Notes under the pieces: generated by a model
Seen by the model: only the letters and a program-made list of their open reading frames with translations
Database searches by the model: none
What the model was told of the DNA's origin: nothing
In this document: piece after piece, positions 1 to 9,920 of the stretch
Layout of the letters: every line of letters starts with the position of its first letter
Numbering within the stretch: position 1 is the first letter of the stretch
Translations under genes and position numbers: made by a program
Source: Trissonchulus latispiculum
Lineage: Eukaryota > Nematoda > Enoplea > Enoplida > Ironidae
Reading direction: 5' to 3'
Assembly (NCBI GenBank): GCA_030248195.1
Contig: JASAND010006991.1
Location: 62,001-126,000 of the forward strand
DNA length: 64,000 nucleotides

Positions 1-1313
1 AAAATGCTCTATACCAAAAGATGGACATGAATGCAGCAAGTGCTGAACAACAAGAGCCAAATCAACCGCATCTTTAATCGCGTACGCAATTTCAGATGGT
101 TTCAAAAAGGACATAAAACCGTGCGCAGAAATTTCCTTACACAACCGCCCCGGATATTTGAGAACGTGCTGCTGAAGCCACCCCATGGAGAGGTTCTCAT
201 GCAGTTTAGGAGGGGGGAGAGACCGCTGATTATTCTCGTCAAACCAAATATGCGGGCCCCGCATTGGATGTTCAGGGTCATTCTCGGGCGGGACTCCCTT
301 AAGGGCCATTCTGCGATAAGCAAAACGATAAAAATGATTTATATCAACTAACGAATTTCTGGCATCGATGCCAAGGTTGCCTAAAATCCGGCGCGCATCA
401 GACAAGGCGCTGACTGCTAAAACCGGAAACGGAGTATTATACAGCAGCGGCTGTAATGCATAGCGTAACAATTTCCACGATGGAACTTGGAGGTAGATGA
501 CATGAAGCATCACCACCGTGATTCTCAAACCGGATTCGAACCGAGACTCGATGGTCGGATTCAAGGGATCAATCGCTTCGCGAAAAGCTGTGATATCTGT
601 TGGGACGGCAAACTGCAGTGTCGTCGCTGACTGGCCCGTAGGGATATCCAGCCACTGCTGAGAATGACCCTCAACATTCAAAACAAGGAAACCCGCTTCA
701 CTAGCCCAGAAAAACAAATTTTCAACCTCCCAAAAGAGGTCTGAGATGTCAGTAATAAATTGCGTAGCTGCCCGCAACTTTTCAGGCAAGAACGTAGCCT
801 GGTAAACTGTATTCAGCCAGTCTTCCCGCCAGCGTCTGTCGGAAGCGGAAGCAAAATCAATCTTAGGGGGAGGTTTTTCTGCAAAAACGACACTCAAATC
901 TCCTAAAGAAATGGGAGGCAACGGTTCTGTATTAGATTTCCGCATTTCCGCGCGTTCACGTTTACGAGAAGACCGAGAACGGCGTGAAGCCGCTGATTTT
1001 TGGGAACGTGACGCTTTCTGAGATTTCTTAGAAGGGGAAGGATCTGAAACAGCTTCGACGTCTACTAACACATCTTCAGACGTATCTTTTCTGAAGGTTG
1101 ATAGCTCGCTTCCGACTCAGAAGTACGAGACTTTTTCGTGCGCTGAGAGCGGCGCAAAGGGATCTGAGAACTAGGGGGGGCGCCCACTTCTGAAAGCTTT
1201 TTCCAGTCCCGGGTCGCCCCTTTTTCCTGTAAAGTTTCTGACAAAGGTTGCTCGGGACTAGATTCCCGTTCCGATGTTTCCGATTTATCCTGGTGCCTGC
1301 GTTTCCGAACCAT
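1..1313 (-). CDS. Unrecognised long ORF 3' of Ty3/Gypsy pol (partial)
   Basis: Reading the minus strand, an ATG at 1311-1313 opens an 82-residue frame (MVRKRRHQDK...), and from about 1122 a second frame stays open without any stop to base 1, so the ORF is cut by the window edge and has no stop here. The two frames are one base apart and meet in the A-run near 1088-1091, so they are probably one protein of at least about 430 residues. The N-terminal part is basic and Ser/Arg-rich; the rest is a mixed, globular-looking sequence with many Trp, Leu and Pro. I see no signal peptide, membrane segment or retroviral motif. It lies on the same strand as the pol gene that ends at 2056, in the position where an env or accessory ORF would sit, unless the element ends before it and this is the gag of another element. 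Function unknown. Confidence 0.6.
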
Positions 1314-2055
1314 TTTTCAAACCGACAGACACTGTGGCAGACTAGCTGACCCTACACACTAAAACAACCGAAAATACCACCTGATCAATTTTCCTGAACT
1401 GATCCAGAAAACAAACCAAATTGTGGAGCAGCACGCCAAAAGGCCTCCTGACCACTGAATCCAACAGAAACCAAAACCAAACAAATGACCAAACCGATTC
1501 TGAAACAAGAATGAATATAGTGCATTACATAAAAGTGAAAGAAAAACCCACACTCGAAACAACGAAACCGAAAATTTATAGAAAAGTAAGTCCAGGGAAA
1601 TAGAGACCAAAATACAAGAAACATTTCAAGGAACGACAAGTTCAAGGGTACCCAAGGGTACGTATTCAAAAAGTGTTTGAGAAATTCAGTACATCAAATT
1701 AAAAGGTACGTATTATACAATTTAATAAGGTTTAGAGATGTAATTTTAACAAAATGAGAAAAACGACAGAAGTTGTAAAATTTTAATCTAAGAGAAAATA
1801 CGTATATACGTATATAAGAATCAAGAAAAAGAGTCTAAGAAAAATTTTATTTACCCAAAACTGAAAGAACCAGGTTGGTGCCAAACAGTATTACACGCAA
1901 AAATATAAGCGCCTAAAATAGTAAAAGAAAACATAGTTAAAGGCTAAAACAAGGAAAAGGATGAGATCACGCTAGAACAAGAAGCTATAAAATGAACAAA
2001 GACATAGGTGAGGCATACATACAAAATACAAAAATACAAACAATACAAAACAAAA
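1314..2055. other. Non-coding spacer downstream of integrase
   Basis: This stretch separates the integrase stop from the downstream ORF. It is A-rich on the plus strand (T-rich on the minus strand). Short open frames here are hydrophobic only because of the T-rich minus strand. On the minus strand several pyrimidine tracts end in TTAG, for example near 1785-1835, and could serve as splice acceptors for a subgenomic message, but this is inference. I found no copy of the sequence next to the primer-binding site, so I do not see a 3' LTR here. Confidence 0.4.
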
Positions 2056-3144
2056 CTAGGTAAGGAACGGCTTGAGACAATTTACATGAATTTTCTCAGT
2101 AGGGGGGTCCGTTTTTGTAGTAGACTGGATTTCAACCTTTGGAGGCGCAAGAACTTTGACCACTCGAAACGGTCCCTCGAAGACTGGCAAGTATTTGCGG
2201 CTTGCGCCCTTCGGTATATTCGCCTTTGCAATATCTTTCCATGCTAGCATACCTTCTTTATAATCAACTTTCTTAACATTCGCATCACAATCATCTTTAC
2301 GCTTCTTCAATATTTTTTCCATATGCTCTCTCAATAAATCACGAGAAAAACGTAAACGTTTACGCAAGTTTTGCACGTAGGACGAGTTGAAAAGTCTAGT
2401 TGTTGGATCAGGCATTTTCAAAAAGTTCTCAGAAAACAAACGAGGATCACGTCCATGCAAAAGATAGTACGGAGACTTTCCGGTAGAGGCATGTGGGGCT
2501 GCCCGATACACGAACAGCACCCAAGGGAGAAGGGTATCCCACTCCCGCTCGAAAGCCAACATACATTTGCGTAACATGCCTTTGAGAGTACCATTGAGTC
2601 TTTCACAAGCACCATTCGACTGTGGGTGATATGCTGTCGTGCGTACTTTTCGCTTTCCCATAAGTTTGCAAAGCTCATCCATGAGAGTAGAACAAAAAGG
2701 GGTGCCCCGATCCGTCAAAATTTCGCGAGGGGCCCCATGAACTGCAATAATTTGTTCCGCCAAAAGTTTTGCAATCGTGTTAGTCTGTTCATTGATCATA
2801 GGGAAGGCCCACCCCCAACGCGTCAGAAAATCAACCATCACTAAAACTTTGCAATGACCCGCTGAAGTGGTAGGCGCATGCATGACATCCATGCTGATCC
2901 TTTCAAATGGTGCCTCTACCGGAGTAAAAAATTTCGTGTATGCCTGAGGCTTGCGCGGACCTGGGTTGCAAGCCGCACATACTTGGCAGCATTCGAGGAA
3001 CCGTGTGACATCACGCGACATTGTCTCCCAGTAATATCTAGCGGCTATTATTCCCATCATTTTAGGTCTCCCAACATGACAACCCCCCAAAAAATCATTA
3101 TGACATTCTTTGAGGATATATTGACGACAATCGTTAGGGACCAC
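2056..3144 (-). CDS. Ty3/Gypsy integrase
   Basis: This 362-residue frame begins with the His/Cys zinc-binding region (two His near residues 14-22, then Cys pairs in CCQVCAAC near residues 52-59) and continues into the integrase core. The core shows the D,D-35-E residues in short blocks: SMDVMH, LTDRGTPF and NGACERLNG. The tail has the usual basic C-terminal domain and ends in KPFLT. It inserts the cDNA of the element into chromosomal DNA. It is the 3' part of pol, following RNase H on the same strand, which is the Ty3/Gypsy order. The frame joins the upstream one only after a one-base shift at a short C run near 3160. Family assignment is firm; activity of this copy is not known. Confidence 0.95.
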   Translation of the reverse strand: MVPNDCRQYILKECHNDFLGGCHVGRPKMMGIIAARYYWETMSRDVTRFLECCQVCAACNPGPRKPQAYTKFFTPVEAPFERISMDVMHAPTTSAGHCKVLVMVDFLTRWGWAFPMINEQTNTIAKLLAEQIIAVHGAPREILTDRGTPFCSTLMDELCKLMGKRKVRTTAYHPQSNGACERLNGTLKGMLRKCMLAFEREWDTLLPWVLFVYRAAPHASTGKSPYYLLHGRDPRLFSENFLKMPDPTTRLFNSSYVQNLRKRLRFSRDLLREHMEKILKKRKDDCDANVKKVDYKEGMLAWKDIAKANIPKGASRKYLPVFEGPFRVVKVLAPPKVEIQSTTKTDPPTEKIHVNCLKPFLT

Positions 3145-3146
3145 AA

Positions 3147-3671
3147 TCAGACGGATAGCGTCAGGTAGGGGACTCCCTTCTTATCAGTTTGAAAACGGTA
3201 TAGCATGTCATTTTCATAAACAAATTTAGAGGCAGAACTACGTACGTACGAGGCCAGCTGTAAATCTTTCGGAAGTTTGTCATTTTGCAAAAATTCTATC
3301 ATAGCAGAAGTGAAAGGGTCAGCCTTAAGGGCCTCAGACCAAATTTCCTTTGCAGCAAGCATCGGGACAGGGTGACCCGGATTATCATCGGGGCCTTCAT
3401 CATCTACAACGTCATCTAACAGAGCAAAAAGATATTCTGGAATTTTCGGATATTCAGCAAAAACCCCAGCAATGGCAGGCGGATTGCGAGACAATGCATC
3501 CGCTGCCCCGTTGACCGACCCAGGTTTTTGAATAACACGAAAACGGAACTGTTCTATGAAAGCACGCCAACGGGCCACCCTCCCTTCAGCCGTCTTAGGT
3601 TTTGCGGCATCGCCCAGGATATACTCCAGGGCCTGATGGTCCGTGATCACGTCAAATTTATGTAAAATCAA
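3147..3671 (-). CDS. Ty3/Gypsy RNase H C-terminal part and linker to integrase
   Basis: The first 60 residues contain the second half of RNase H (VITDHQALEYIL, then DALSRNPP), which degrades the RNA strand during reverse transcription. The rest is the acidic linker that precedes integrase. The first half of RNase H is in another frame upstream; the shift between them falls in a run of six T on the minus strand near 3697-3702. The 3' end shifts again near 3160 into the integrase frame. Both breaks are at homopolymers, so either this copy is decayed or the assembly has indel errors. Confidence 0.9.
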   Translation of the reverse strand: MILHKFDVITDHQALEYILGDAAKPKTAEGRVARWRAFIEQFRFRVIQKPGSVNGAADALSRNPPAIAGVFAEYPKIPEYLFALLDDVVDDEGPDDNPGHPVPMLAAKEIWSEALKADPFTSAMIEFLQNDKLPKDLQLASYVRSSASKFVYENDMLYRFQTDKKGVPYLTLSV

Positions 3672-5341
3672 GTAATGTTGGAAATATGAGATCCAAAAAA
3701 GATAGCGAGAGCCTCCAATTCAGTAACGGTATAGTTCTTTTCAGATGCATGGAGGGCCCTGGCCGCGTACGCTACTGGATGAAATTTTTCCTTTTCATCT
3801 GCCTGTTGTAAAATAACAGCTATACCCTGATAACTAGCATCAGTCAGAAGAGTGAAAGGCTTCGTAAAATTTGGATAAATCAGTACGGGTGCTGTAATTA
3901 ATTTTTCCTTCAAAGTTTCAAAAGCAACTTGACAAGCAGAGTCCCAAACAAATTCAGCACCTTTTTTCAAAAGTCGCGTCAAAGGATTAGCAATTTTCGC
4001 AAAATGAGGGACAAAACGACGATAATAGCCCGCTAAACCCAAAAAACTTTGAATATCTTTGACAGATTGAGGAACAGGGAAATGACGAACCACCCGAATT
4101 TTGTCAGGATCGGTAGCAATGCCAAATTCTGAGAGAATATGGCCCAAAAAGGCCATCTGTTTACGTGCAAATTCACATTTTGATAATTTTAGCAAAACGT
4201 GCTCTTTTGCACAACGTTGAAAAATATCAAGTAGACGCTGCAGGTGGTGATTCTGAGTTGGACTAGTAGCTAGAATATCGTCAATATAAACAATAAATCC
4301 TTCCATGATACGATCGATTATCCGTTGGAAAGTACTAGGGGCGTTACACAACCCAAACGGCATGACTTTGAATTCATACAACCCGGAATGAGTAATAAAA
4401 GCCGTTTTTTCCCGGTCAGCTGGATAAACAGGAATTTGATGGAACCCCGAAGCTAAATCCAGTTTCGAAAAAATGCAATGGCCCAAAATAAGTTCAAAAA
4501 GACCATCAATTCGGGGAAGAGGATAGCAATCTTTCTTAGTGACCGAATTTAGCTTGTGATAATCAACACAAAGGCTCCAATCCCCATCTTTCTTTGCTAC
4601 TAGAATAATCGGGGAAGCCCACGGAGACCGAGAGGGTTGTATAAGGCCCTGCTCCAACCAAGCGGACAATTTCTCGTCTATGATTTTCTTCTGTGCTGGG
4701 TTAACTTTATAAGCCCGAGCACGAATAGGCCGTTTTCCTGGCTCGATTTCAATGTAATGATAGTCAATATCGGTTTTTCCAAAACCTCCTGTAGCGTCCC
4801 AAATGTCAGGAAAATTTAAAATCATGAGTTTTAACCGCCGCTGATTTCGACGGGATAAGCAACAATCTTTCAAACTAATTTTTCCGTTCAAAAGAGCACG
4901 TTTTGCTGCATCTGCAAAAAGGGCAGTTGCTACCGATTCAGCTGCAGTCAGAGGGTCAACCTCGACCTCTTCTTCAGGAGTACGTACAATATCCCCGTTC
5001 TGAGGGATACGTGAAAAAGCCTCGTCAAAAGACAAATCAGTAGGATGATATTTTTCGGTGGTCACTCTGTACGTACGGGTCTCGAACCCAGGTTCTCCCG
5101 GATGGATCTTACGTCGCAAGAATTTTCGAAACTTTTTAGGCGAATCAGCAAAACCAGAAGGAGAAGACACCTGGGAGGGGTCCACGCCCTCACCCTGGGG
5201 CCCCTGACCAGCAGGAGGCTCAGGGTGAGACTGAGACTCAGACGCCCAAGACTCTACAATATCAGAAAACACCACTGGTACCTTTGGCCAGGAATCTTTC
5301 GTTTGTTGTGAAAAGTCAACCAAATCCTCACCCGAAAACAA
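3668..5341 (-). CDS. Ty3/Gypsy reverse transcriptase and start of RNase H
   Basis: This 557-residue frame has an acidic, Pro/Ser-rich leader of about 160 residues and then a complete reverse transcriptase. Recognisable blocks are the LIQPSRSPWASPIILVAKKDG region, KLDLASGFHQIP, FGLCNAPSTFQR and the catalytic YIDD (near 4276-4287). After the thumb it continues into RNase H with LLTDASYQGI and TELEALAIFF, where it ends by frameshift. It copies element RNA into cDNA in cytoplasmic particles. The order protease, RT, RNase H, integrase places it in Ty3/Gypsy. A TAA at 5342-5344 in the same frame separates it from the upstream linker, so the frame shown begins just after a stop and not at a true start codon. 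Confidence 0.95.
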   Translation of the reverse strand: MFSGEDLVDFSQQTKDSWPKVPVVFSDIVESWASESQSHPEPPAGQGPQGEGVDPSQVSSPSGFADSPKKFRKFLRRKIHPGEPGFETRTYRVTTEKYHPTDLSFDEAFSRIPQNGDIVRTPEEEVEVDPLTAAESVATALFADAAKRALLNGKISLKDCCLSRRNQRRLKLMILNFPDIWDATGGFGKTDIDYHYIEIEPGKRPIRARAYKVNPAQKKIIDEKLSAWLEQGLIQPSRSPWASPIILVAKKDGDWSLCVDYHKLNSVTKKDCYPLPRIDGLFELILGHCIFSKLDLASGFHQIPVYPADREKTAFITHSGLYEFKVMPFGLCNAPSTFQRIIDRIMEGFIVYIDDILATSPTQNHHLQRLLDIFQRCAKEHVLLKLSKCEFARKQMAFLGHILSEFGIATDPDKIRVVRHFPVPQSVKDIQSFLGLAGYYRRFVPHFAKIANPLTRLLKKGAEFVWDSACQVAFETLKEKLITAPVLIYPNFTKPFTLLTDASYQGIAVILQQADEKEKFHPVAYAARALHASEKNYTVTELEALAIFFGSHISNIT

Positions 5342-5344
5342 ACA

Positions 5345-6031
5345 TTACTGTAGGGCCTTAACCTCCCCATCCAAAACTTTGGGGGTGACTACCCCCTCTT
5401 TTAGAGGAGACTGAGGCTCAGGAGGGGCCGTAACCCCATTGGCACAAGAAGTCGCTTCCGGGATTTTTTCAGATTCGTCAAAAATTTCGTTCGGATATAG
5501 GGGGTCCACCCCCTCTTTTAGCAGGAGGTCCCCTTCAGTAGAATCAACATCACAATTAAGAACCAACGGCTCATCAAAAGGAGAATCAGACAGAGACCCA
5601 GTGAATGGAGAAGAAATTTGCGGAGGAGGGGTCCCGAGGTCCTCGTCAACAATAAACAGCATATCATCAGTGTACGTATCAACATTAACTTGAGCCCTCG
5701 TGACTGCCAACGGCACCTCTAGGTTAGGGTCTGTGGCGAAATAGTCTTCAGCCGGGCTAATGGAACCCAACACAGTAGCCTTTGACAATTCAACCGGACA
5801 GTTTGTGGGATTTGCAACCAAAAAATCAAAAATTGTTTCCCGAGGCACGACAATCCCCCCATAAGGCAATACACGATTTATATGTACAAAATCATCAAAA
5901 GGTTCGAACAAATGGGGAGTCTCGGTCAGTCTTGGGGAGACCCGGGCCTGAGCCAGACCTCCGAGGAGGGAGGGACCACCACGTCGACTGCTAGAACCAC
6001 TGCCAAAACTGTTGAATCCCGGGTATTCCAT
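5345..6031 (-). CDS. Ty3/Gypsy pol linker between protease and RT
   Basis: A 228-residue frame that starts in the strand-rich stretch commonly found after retropepsin in Gypsy-type pol proteins (FDDFVHINRVLPYGGIVVP, then an N-P-T-x-x-P-V-x-L segment) and ends in a low-complexity acidic and proline-rich region. It is in the same frame as the RT ORF, separated by one TAA at 5342-5344. Its 5' end overlaps the preceding frame, and the shift between them lies in a CCC-GGG run near 5940. No catalytic residues are visible, so I treat it as part of the polyprotein and not as a separate enzyme. Confidence 0.75.
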   Translation of the reverse strand: MEYPGFNSFGSGSSSRRGGPSLLGGLAQARVSPRLTETPHLFEPFDDFVHINRVLPYGGIVVPRETIFDFLVANPTNCPVELSKATVLGSISPAEDYFATDPNLEVPLAVTRAQVNVDTYTDDMLFIVDEDLGTPPPQISSPFTGSLSDSPFDEPLVLNCDVDSTEGDLLLKEGVDPLYPNEIFDESEKIPEATSCANGVTAPPEPQSPLKEGVVTPKVLDGEVKALQ

Positions 6032-6674
6032 TCAGCTCTCAACTGATCAGGAGTGAGCAAATCGTGGTTCATTGTACCCATATAAACTTTATTCTGAGAA
6101 AGGATGATATCCCAAGAAAAAGCTTTCATGAAATCAGTACCTAGCAGAATATCCCTGTAAAAATCGGGGGCCACGTGAAAATGCCACCCGAACTGAATTT
6201 GACCAACTTTGAAAGGCAAAAATGCTTTCCCAGTTAGTTTCAAATAGTCACTTCCTGGTGTACGTGCTTTGATAGGGTCCGGGTAATGAACCACGATTTC
6301 TGCGCCCCCTTGAGGAGACGTTCAAGGCCCCCCATACTGATGATCGAAATAGATGCTCCCGTATCTACAATTGCAACCAATTTTTGACCGTTGACATCAA
6401 TCAGAATTGCTGGAGTGTTTTCACCCGCTGCTAAAACAGATTCAAGGTCAATTTCTGGGACATCCCCCGGTTCTGCGAGAGCTGAATGACCCATCAAGTC
6501 AGAAATTTGTACCACGCAATGAGGACTTACCTGTGAGGCTGGAACAGCCTCTGTTTCCGGAGGAGAACCTTCCTCCTCTTGGTCTTGCTGGACCCAGTTT
6601 GTAACCTCAGCTGGTGCAGATTCTTGGGCAGGTGGTTCGGACGGGGCAGTATAGGGGGACCCCGGGCCCGCCAA
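5926..6674 (-). CDS. Ty3/Gypsy aspartic protease (retropepsin), two frames
   Basis: Frame one (6674-6240) carries the catalytic motif VAIVDTGASISIIS near 6350-6375. Frame two (6294-5926) supplies the C-terminal part of the protease with the ILLGTDFMKAF block that completes the fold. The two meet in a run of five G on the minus strand near 6312-6316. The enzyme cuts Gag and Gag-Pol into mature products. An in-frame TGA lies just upstream at about 6693-6695, between the end of the gag-like frame and this one, so Pol could be made by readthrough, although the other breaks in this copy make the stop hard to interpret. Confidence 0.9.
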
Positions 6675-6695
6675 AATGGGAGAATCCCCCGCACA

Positions 6696-7040
6696 TCACG
6701 AATCCGACGGCTCAGCCTCATTCATCCAAATATTATTTGAATCAAACTTATTTGGCCATAAACGAAGAAAAAGATCAGTCATATCACCAATGTGCAACCG
6801 AATAGCGTCAAAATACTTATTCATGAATTCGTGAGTTTGACCATGAATAGCTGCCAATGTGGAAAAATTCCGATGAAGCAACTGAAATTTTTGAGCCACT
6901 TGATGTTCTACAGAATCAGCATCAAAGGACAAATTTGCCCCCAGAACCTGTTCCGAAGTTTCCCCCGGCTGGTCCGTGAGGCCTAAACGTTCATAATTTT
7001 GCTCAATCTGTAGCATATTAATCGAAAGCTGGTTAACCAT
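6696..7040 (-). CDS. Ty3/Gypsy gag C-terminal segment
   Basis: A 114-residue acidic, helical-looking frame following the gag core. It is reached from the upstream gag frame by a one-base shift in a C5 run near 7079-7083. It ends with a TGA, and the protease frame follows in the same reading frame. It has no motif I recognise. Its position suggests the end of Gag or a Gag-Pol spacer. Confidence 0.6.
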   Translation of the reverse strand: MVNQLSINMLQIEQNYERLGLTDQPGETSEQVLGANLSFDADSVEHQVAQKFQLLHRNFSTLAAIHGQTHEFMNKYFDAIRLHIGDMTDLFLRLWPNKFDSNNIWMNEAEPSDS

Positions 7041-7045
7041 CTGAT

Positions 7046-8311
7046 TTACCTGCTGAGCCGTCGGAGGTGGAGCAGTTTGGGGGTTTCTACCCCCTTTTTA
7101 GGCTGGGCCCCGCCCCCTACCGGACCGTGAGAAGCTGGTACAAAATTTGCATTTAGACAGGGAGGACCGGAAGCTCTCGCCCCCGCCCCCTGGTAACGCG
7201 GCTGACCCGCCGGCAAAGGCACCCGCGGACGCGCCACAGAACCAGGAGCCGCCACACCTTGTGACTGCCACTGAGACTGCAACAACGGCCGAGGCTGGCT
7301 CTGCGCAGCATGCAGCCACGGGGGCAGATACTGCTGTGGGGCCGCCGCATAAACCGGGGACTGAAGCGCCGGGTCATGCTGTGGATAGTATACCGGCTGA
7401 GGAGGCATCTGAGGGTAGGCCCCCACCATATCGACTTGCGCCTGCACATTTTGATTATTCCTACCTTTATAACCCGGAGGGGCTTTTGAAGGGTCCTTGT
7501 CCCAACAGCGATCCGGATGGTGCCCCCGCTTGTTGCAGTGACGACAAGGAGGAAAACGTTTTTTCTTTTCTTCCTCCATCTCTTTGAGCTTATCTAAAAG
7601 TTTTGTCTCAAACCAGTCCTTCATTTCCCGCAGCTCCAGCCTAGTCGCAGGAGTCGAATCGAGGGGGGCAGCCCCGTCCCTGGAGGAATTCTGGGCGCCG
7701 ACATGAAAGACTGGGGCAGCAAAAGCTTGTTGATCTGCCAATCCAGGTTTTGAGATTCGTGATTCCAATTTGTCCAAGACACGTAGAATTTCGTCCAATT
7801 TGGGCTCACCTTTTCCGAAATTTGATGCCAAGGCCGTTGTATATTCCGAACGAATACCATCAAAAAGTTGTTGCACGCAGTGCCTGTCCCGATCTGCCTG
7901 CGATGGCCAAATTTCCAAAGCTTGAGATTGCAGTTCCGACACATACTGGCGGACGGTTTCCCCAGGCTGCTGGACTCTTTGAGCGAAACGATGAAATTTT
8001 TCCGAAACGGATTGTTGAAGCTTCGGGAACTGGGCGGACATCATACGTATAAACTCATCTAGTGACTCAACAACCTTAGGACCAACCTTCGAAGCAAAAG
8101 TGAGAGCCTTACCAGACAGTTTGTTGAACATTAGGCGGGCCCACTGGTCCCGAGGGATCCCTTGCACGGTAGCTGCAGAAACAAACTGTGGTAACCAATC
8201 TTCAAAATAATCAAAAGTTGGCTCGAAACGAGGAATATCATGTAAAATTGCCATATACGTGCGATATAGTTGAGCATTATGGCGTCCAACTGAAGCATCC
8301 GTAGCCTGCAT
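7046..8311 (-). CDS. Ty3/Gypsy Gag: capsid and zinc knuckle
   Basis: A 421-residue frame. Residues about 25-180 fit the retrotransposon Gag capsid region (FEPTFDYFEDWLPQF, then GETVRQYVSELQSQALEIWP). A nucleocapsid zinc knuckle of the form C-x2-C-x4-H-x4-C is seen in CRHCNKRGHHPDRC (about 7507-7550). The tail is rich in Pro, Gln and Tyr. It assembles the virus-like particle and packages element RNA. It overlaps the upstream Pro/Gln-rich frame by 35 bases, and the shift lies in a run of eight G on the minus strand near 8344-8351. Confidence 0.9.
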   Translation of the reverse strand: MQATDASVGRHNAQLYRTYMAILHDIPRFEPTFDYFEDWLPQFVSAATVQGIPRDQWARLMFNKLSGKALTFASKVGPKVVESLDEFIRMMSAQFPKLQQSVSEKFHRFAQRVQQPGETVRQYVSELQSQALEIWPSQADRDRHCVQQLFDGIRSEYTTALASNFGKGEPKLDEILRVLDKLESRISKPGLADQQAFAAPVFHVGAQNSSRDGAAPLDSTPATRLELREMKDWFETKLLDKLKEMEEEKKKRFPPCRHCNKRGHHPDRCWDKDPSKAPPGYKGRNNQNVQAQVDMVGAYPQMPPQPVYYPQHDPALQSPVYAAAPQQYLPPWLHAAQSQPRPLLQSQWQSQGVAAPGSVARPRVPLPAGQPRYQGAGARASGPPCLNANFVPASHGPVGGGAQPKKGVETPKLLHLRRLSR

Positions 8312-9606
8312 AGTGGCCGGAGTTGGATGGGGCCTCGACCGAGGACGAGCCCCCCCCTGAGTGGTCAGTGGCCACCCGACAAACTGCCTGGTCTGACTGT
8401 GTCGAATTTGGAGCCTGTTGGTCCGTCGGCTGTTGAGAGGGCGGGGGAGGTTGCTGCGAAGCAGGCTCTGGCGGATTCAGATAGTAACCGTAATTCTGTG
8501 GAGTACCCGGCACAGGGTCCGGATACATAGGAGCCAACTGAGGCTGAGACTGTTGAGACTCAAAATATTGCTGCTGATTGAGGTCAAAGTACAAGTTCGG
8601 ATCATAGTAACCATACTGAGCATAATAGTAGTAATTTGGATCGTAATAACCATACCCATCAGCCTGGGGGCCGCCCGCCGGATACGGCGGAGTCTGCTGT
8701 TGCTGAGGCTGCGATCCAAGCACTGCGTATGAAGTAGATCCAGGATTAGACTGACCAGGTCCATTCTGTTGGGGAGGCGGAGCATTTGACTGAGCTGGAA
8801 GGGGACCATGGGCCGGAGGAGGGGCCGAAGACTGCGGGATAGCATTTTCTGGCCGCGGATTCTGCTGAGACTGATTGTGAGTAGAGATCATTGTCGTTTG
8901 TCCAGTACCATATGAGTATTGGGACTGCGGAGAGACTGGAGCTCCCCCTCCATTCGACTCCGACTGGACATGGCCGGCCACTGAGACTGAAGGACCGGCC
9001 CGAGGAGCAGCAGGGGTCGAACCCCCCGCAAGCCCTCCTGACTCTGGTGGAAGCCCCCGCTCCGCAACAAGCTGATCTGTTAATCTGTCTACCATCCCCC
9101 TATAAAAATCTGAGATTTTTTCCAAACGCCTAGGATGTCCCCGAGGGAGATCTCGAATTTCCGGGTCCCGCACGACGGCAGCCGCCGCCGCGAAAATTTC
9201 CTCCTCAGACGGTAGCACAGACTGACCCGGGGGAGCTGCCGGACCCCCCGTTTCCTCCGAAGGAGACGTAATAACAACACACACCTGTTCCAGACCCGCA
9301 GCCGAAGCTGAACTTTCTCCCTGAATTTCTGGAGTGGGCGTCGGGGGGAGGGGGAGTTGGGAGGGATTTTGGGGGGTTCGCCCCCCATTCTGCACCATCT
9401 GATCGGAAGAAAGAATTGGAGGACCAAAAGCTTTATTCAACATCTGAGAATATGACGGCCGTGGAATTTGCTGTGTGCTGGAGGCCGAAGTTTGGGGCTG
9501 GGAGGAACCCCCCGCCTGGGTCCACTGGGGGGGTGGACCCCTGTAACTGACCGGGACTTGAGCAATACAACATGGAATATTTTGATTTCGCGCAGAATTT
9601 TCCCCC
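8277..9606 (-). CDS. Ty3/Gypsy Gag N-terminal low-complexity region
   Basis: This frame is open from just after a TAG near 9606 down to 8277; the first ATG is at 9441-9443. It encodes a Pro/Gln/Ser-rich segment, then a run rich in Tyr, Asn and Gly (YGYYDPNYYYYAQYGYYDP), then Gln/Pro again. Such composition suggests a disordered N-terminal Gag extension that might help condensation, but that is inference. It is on the same strand as the capsid frame and reaches it by a frame change in a G-run. Confidence 0.7.
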
Positions 9607-9651
9607 TAAGTTTGCAAGGGAATCGTAGTGGGAATATAGGGGATCCCCCAG

Positions 9652-9912
9652 TTACGATAAGGAGCTCCCCCCCCGAGTTCCAGATGGAACCCCATCCTGA
9701 AGGGGAGGGTCGCGATATTCACCAAGTTCACGAGGGTCCCCCCGATCCATGACTGGAGCTTGCTCACAGCACCTCTGTCGCAAAACTAGATCGTTATACT
9801 CGTCCGGGTAGTCTAAATTTTGTAAAAATTCAAAAAGCCGTTGGGTATCTTGAAGTCGATCTTCTAAAGCACGAAAAAATTTAGGGTCAAGACCGTCACA
9901 CTCCTCCAACAT
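9652..9912 (-). CDS. Ty3/Gypsy first gag ORF segment
   Basis: An 86-residue frame starting with an ATG at 9910-9912, nine bases after the candidate primer-binding site. The sequence MLEECDGLDPKFFRALEDRL is acidic and likely helical. It ends soon after a run of eight G, so it probably continued originally into the next frame. This is the most upstream ATG of the element and a sensible Gag start. Confidence 0.65.
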   Translation of the reverse strand: MLEECDGLDPKFFRALEDRLQDTQRLFEFLQNLDYPDEYNDLVLRQRCCEQAPVMDRGDPRELGEYRDPPLQDGVPSGTRGGSSLS

Positions 9913-9920
9913 CTACCACA

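Noticed and set aside
1359..1669. Two hydrophobic minus-strand ORFs after integrase, possible env membrane parts
   Set aside because: The strand is T-rich, which alone gives Phe, Leu and Cys-rich frames, and there is no supporting motif.
8418..8845. Arg/Leu-rich or Leu-rich ORFs opposite or overlapping gag
   Set aside because: They are shadows of the low-complexity Gag N-terminal coding sequence.
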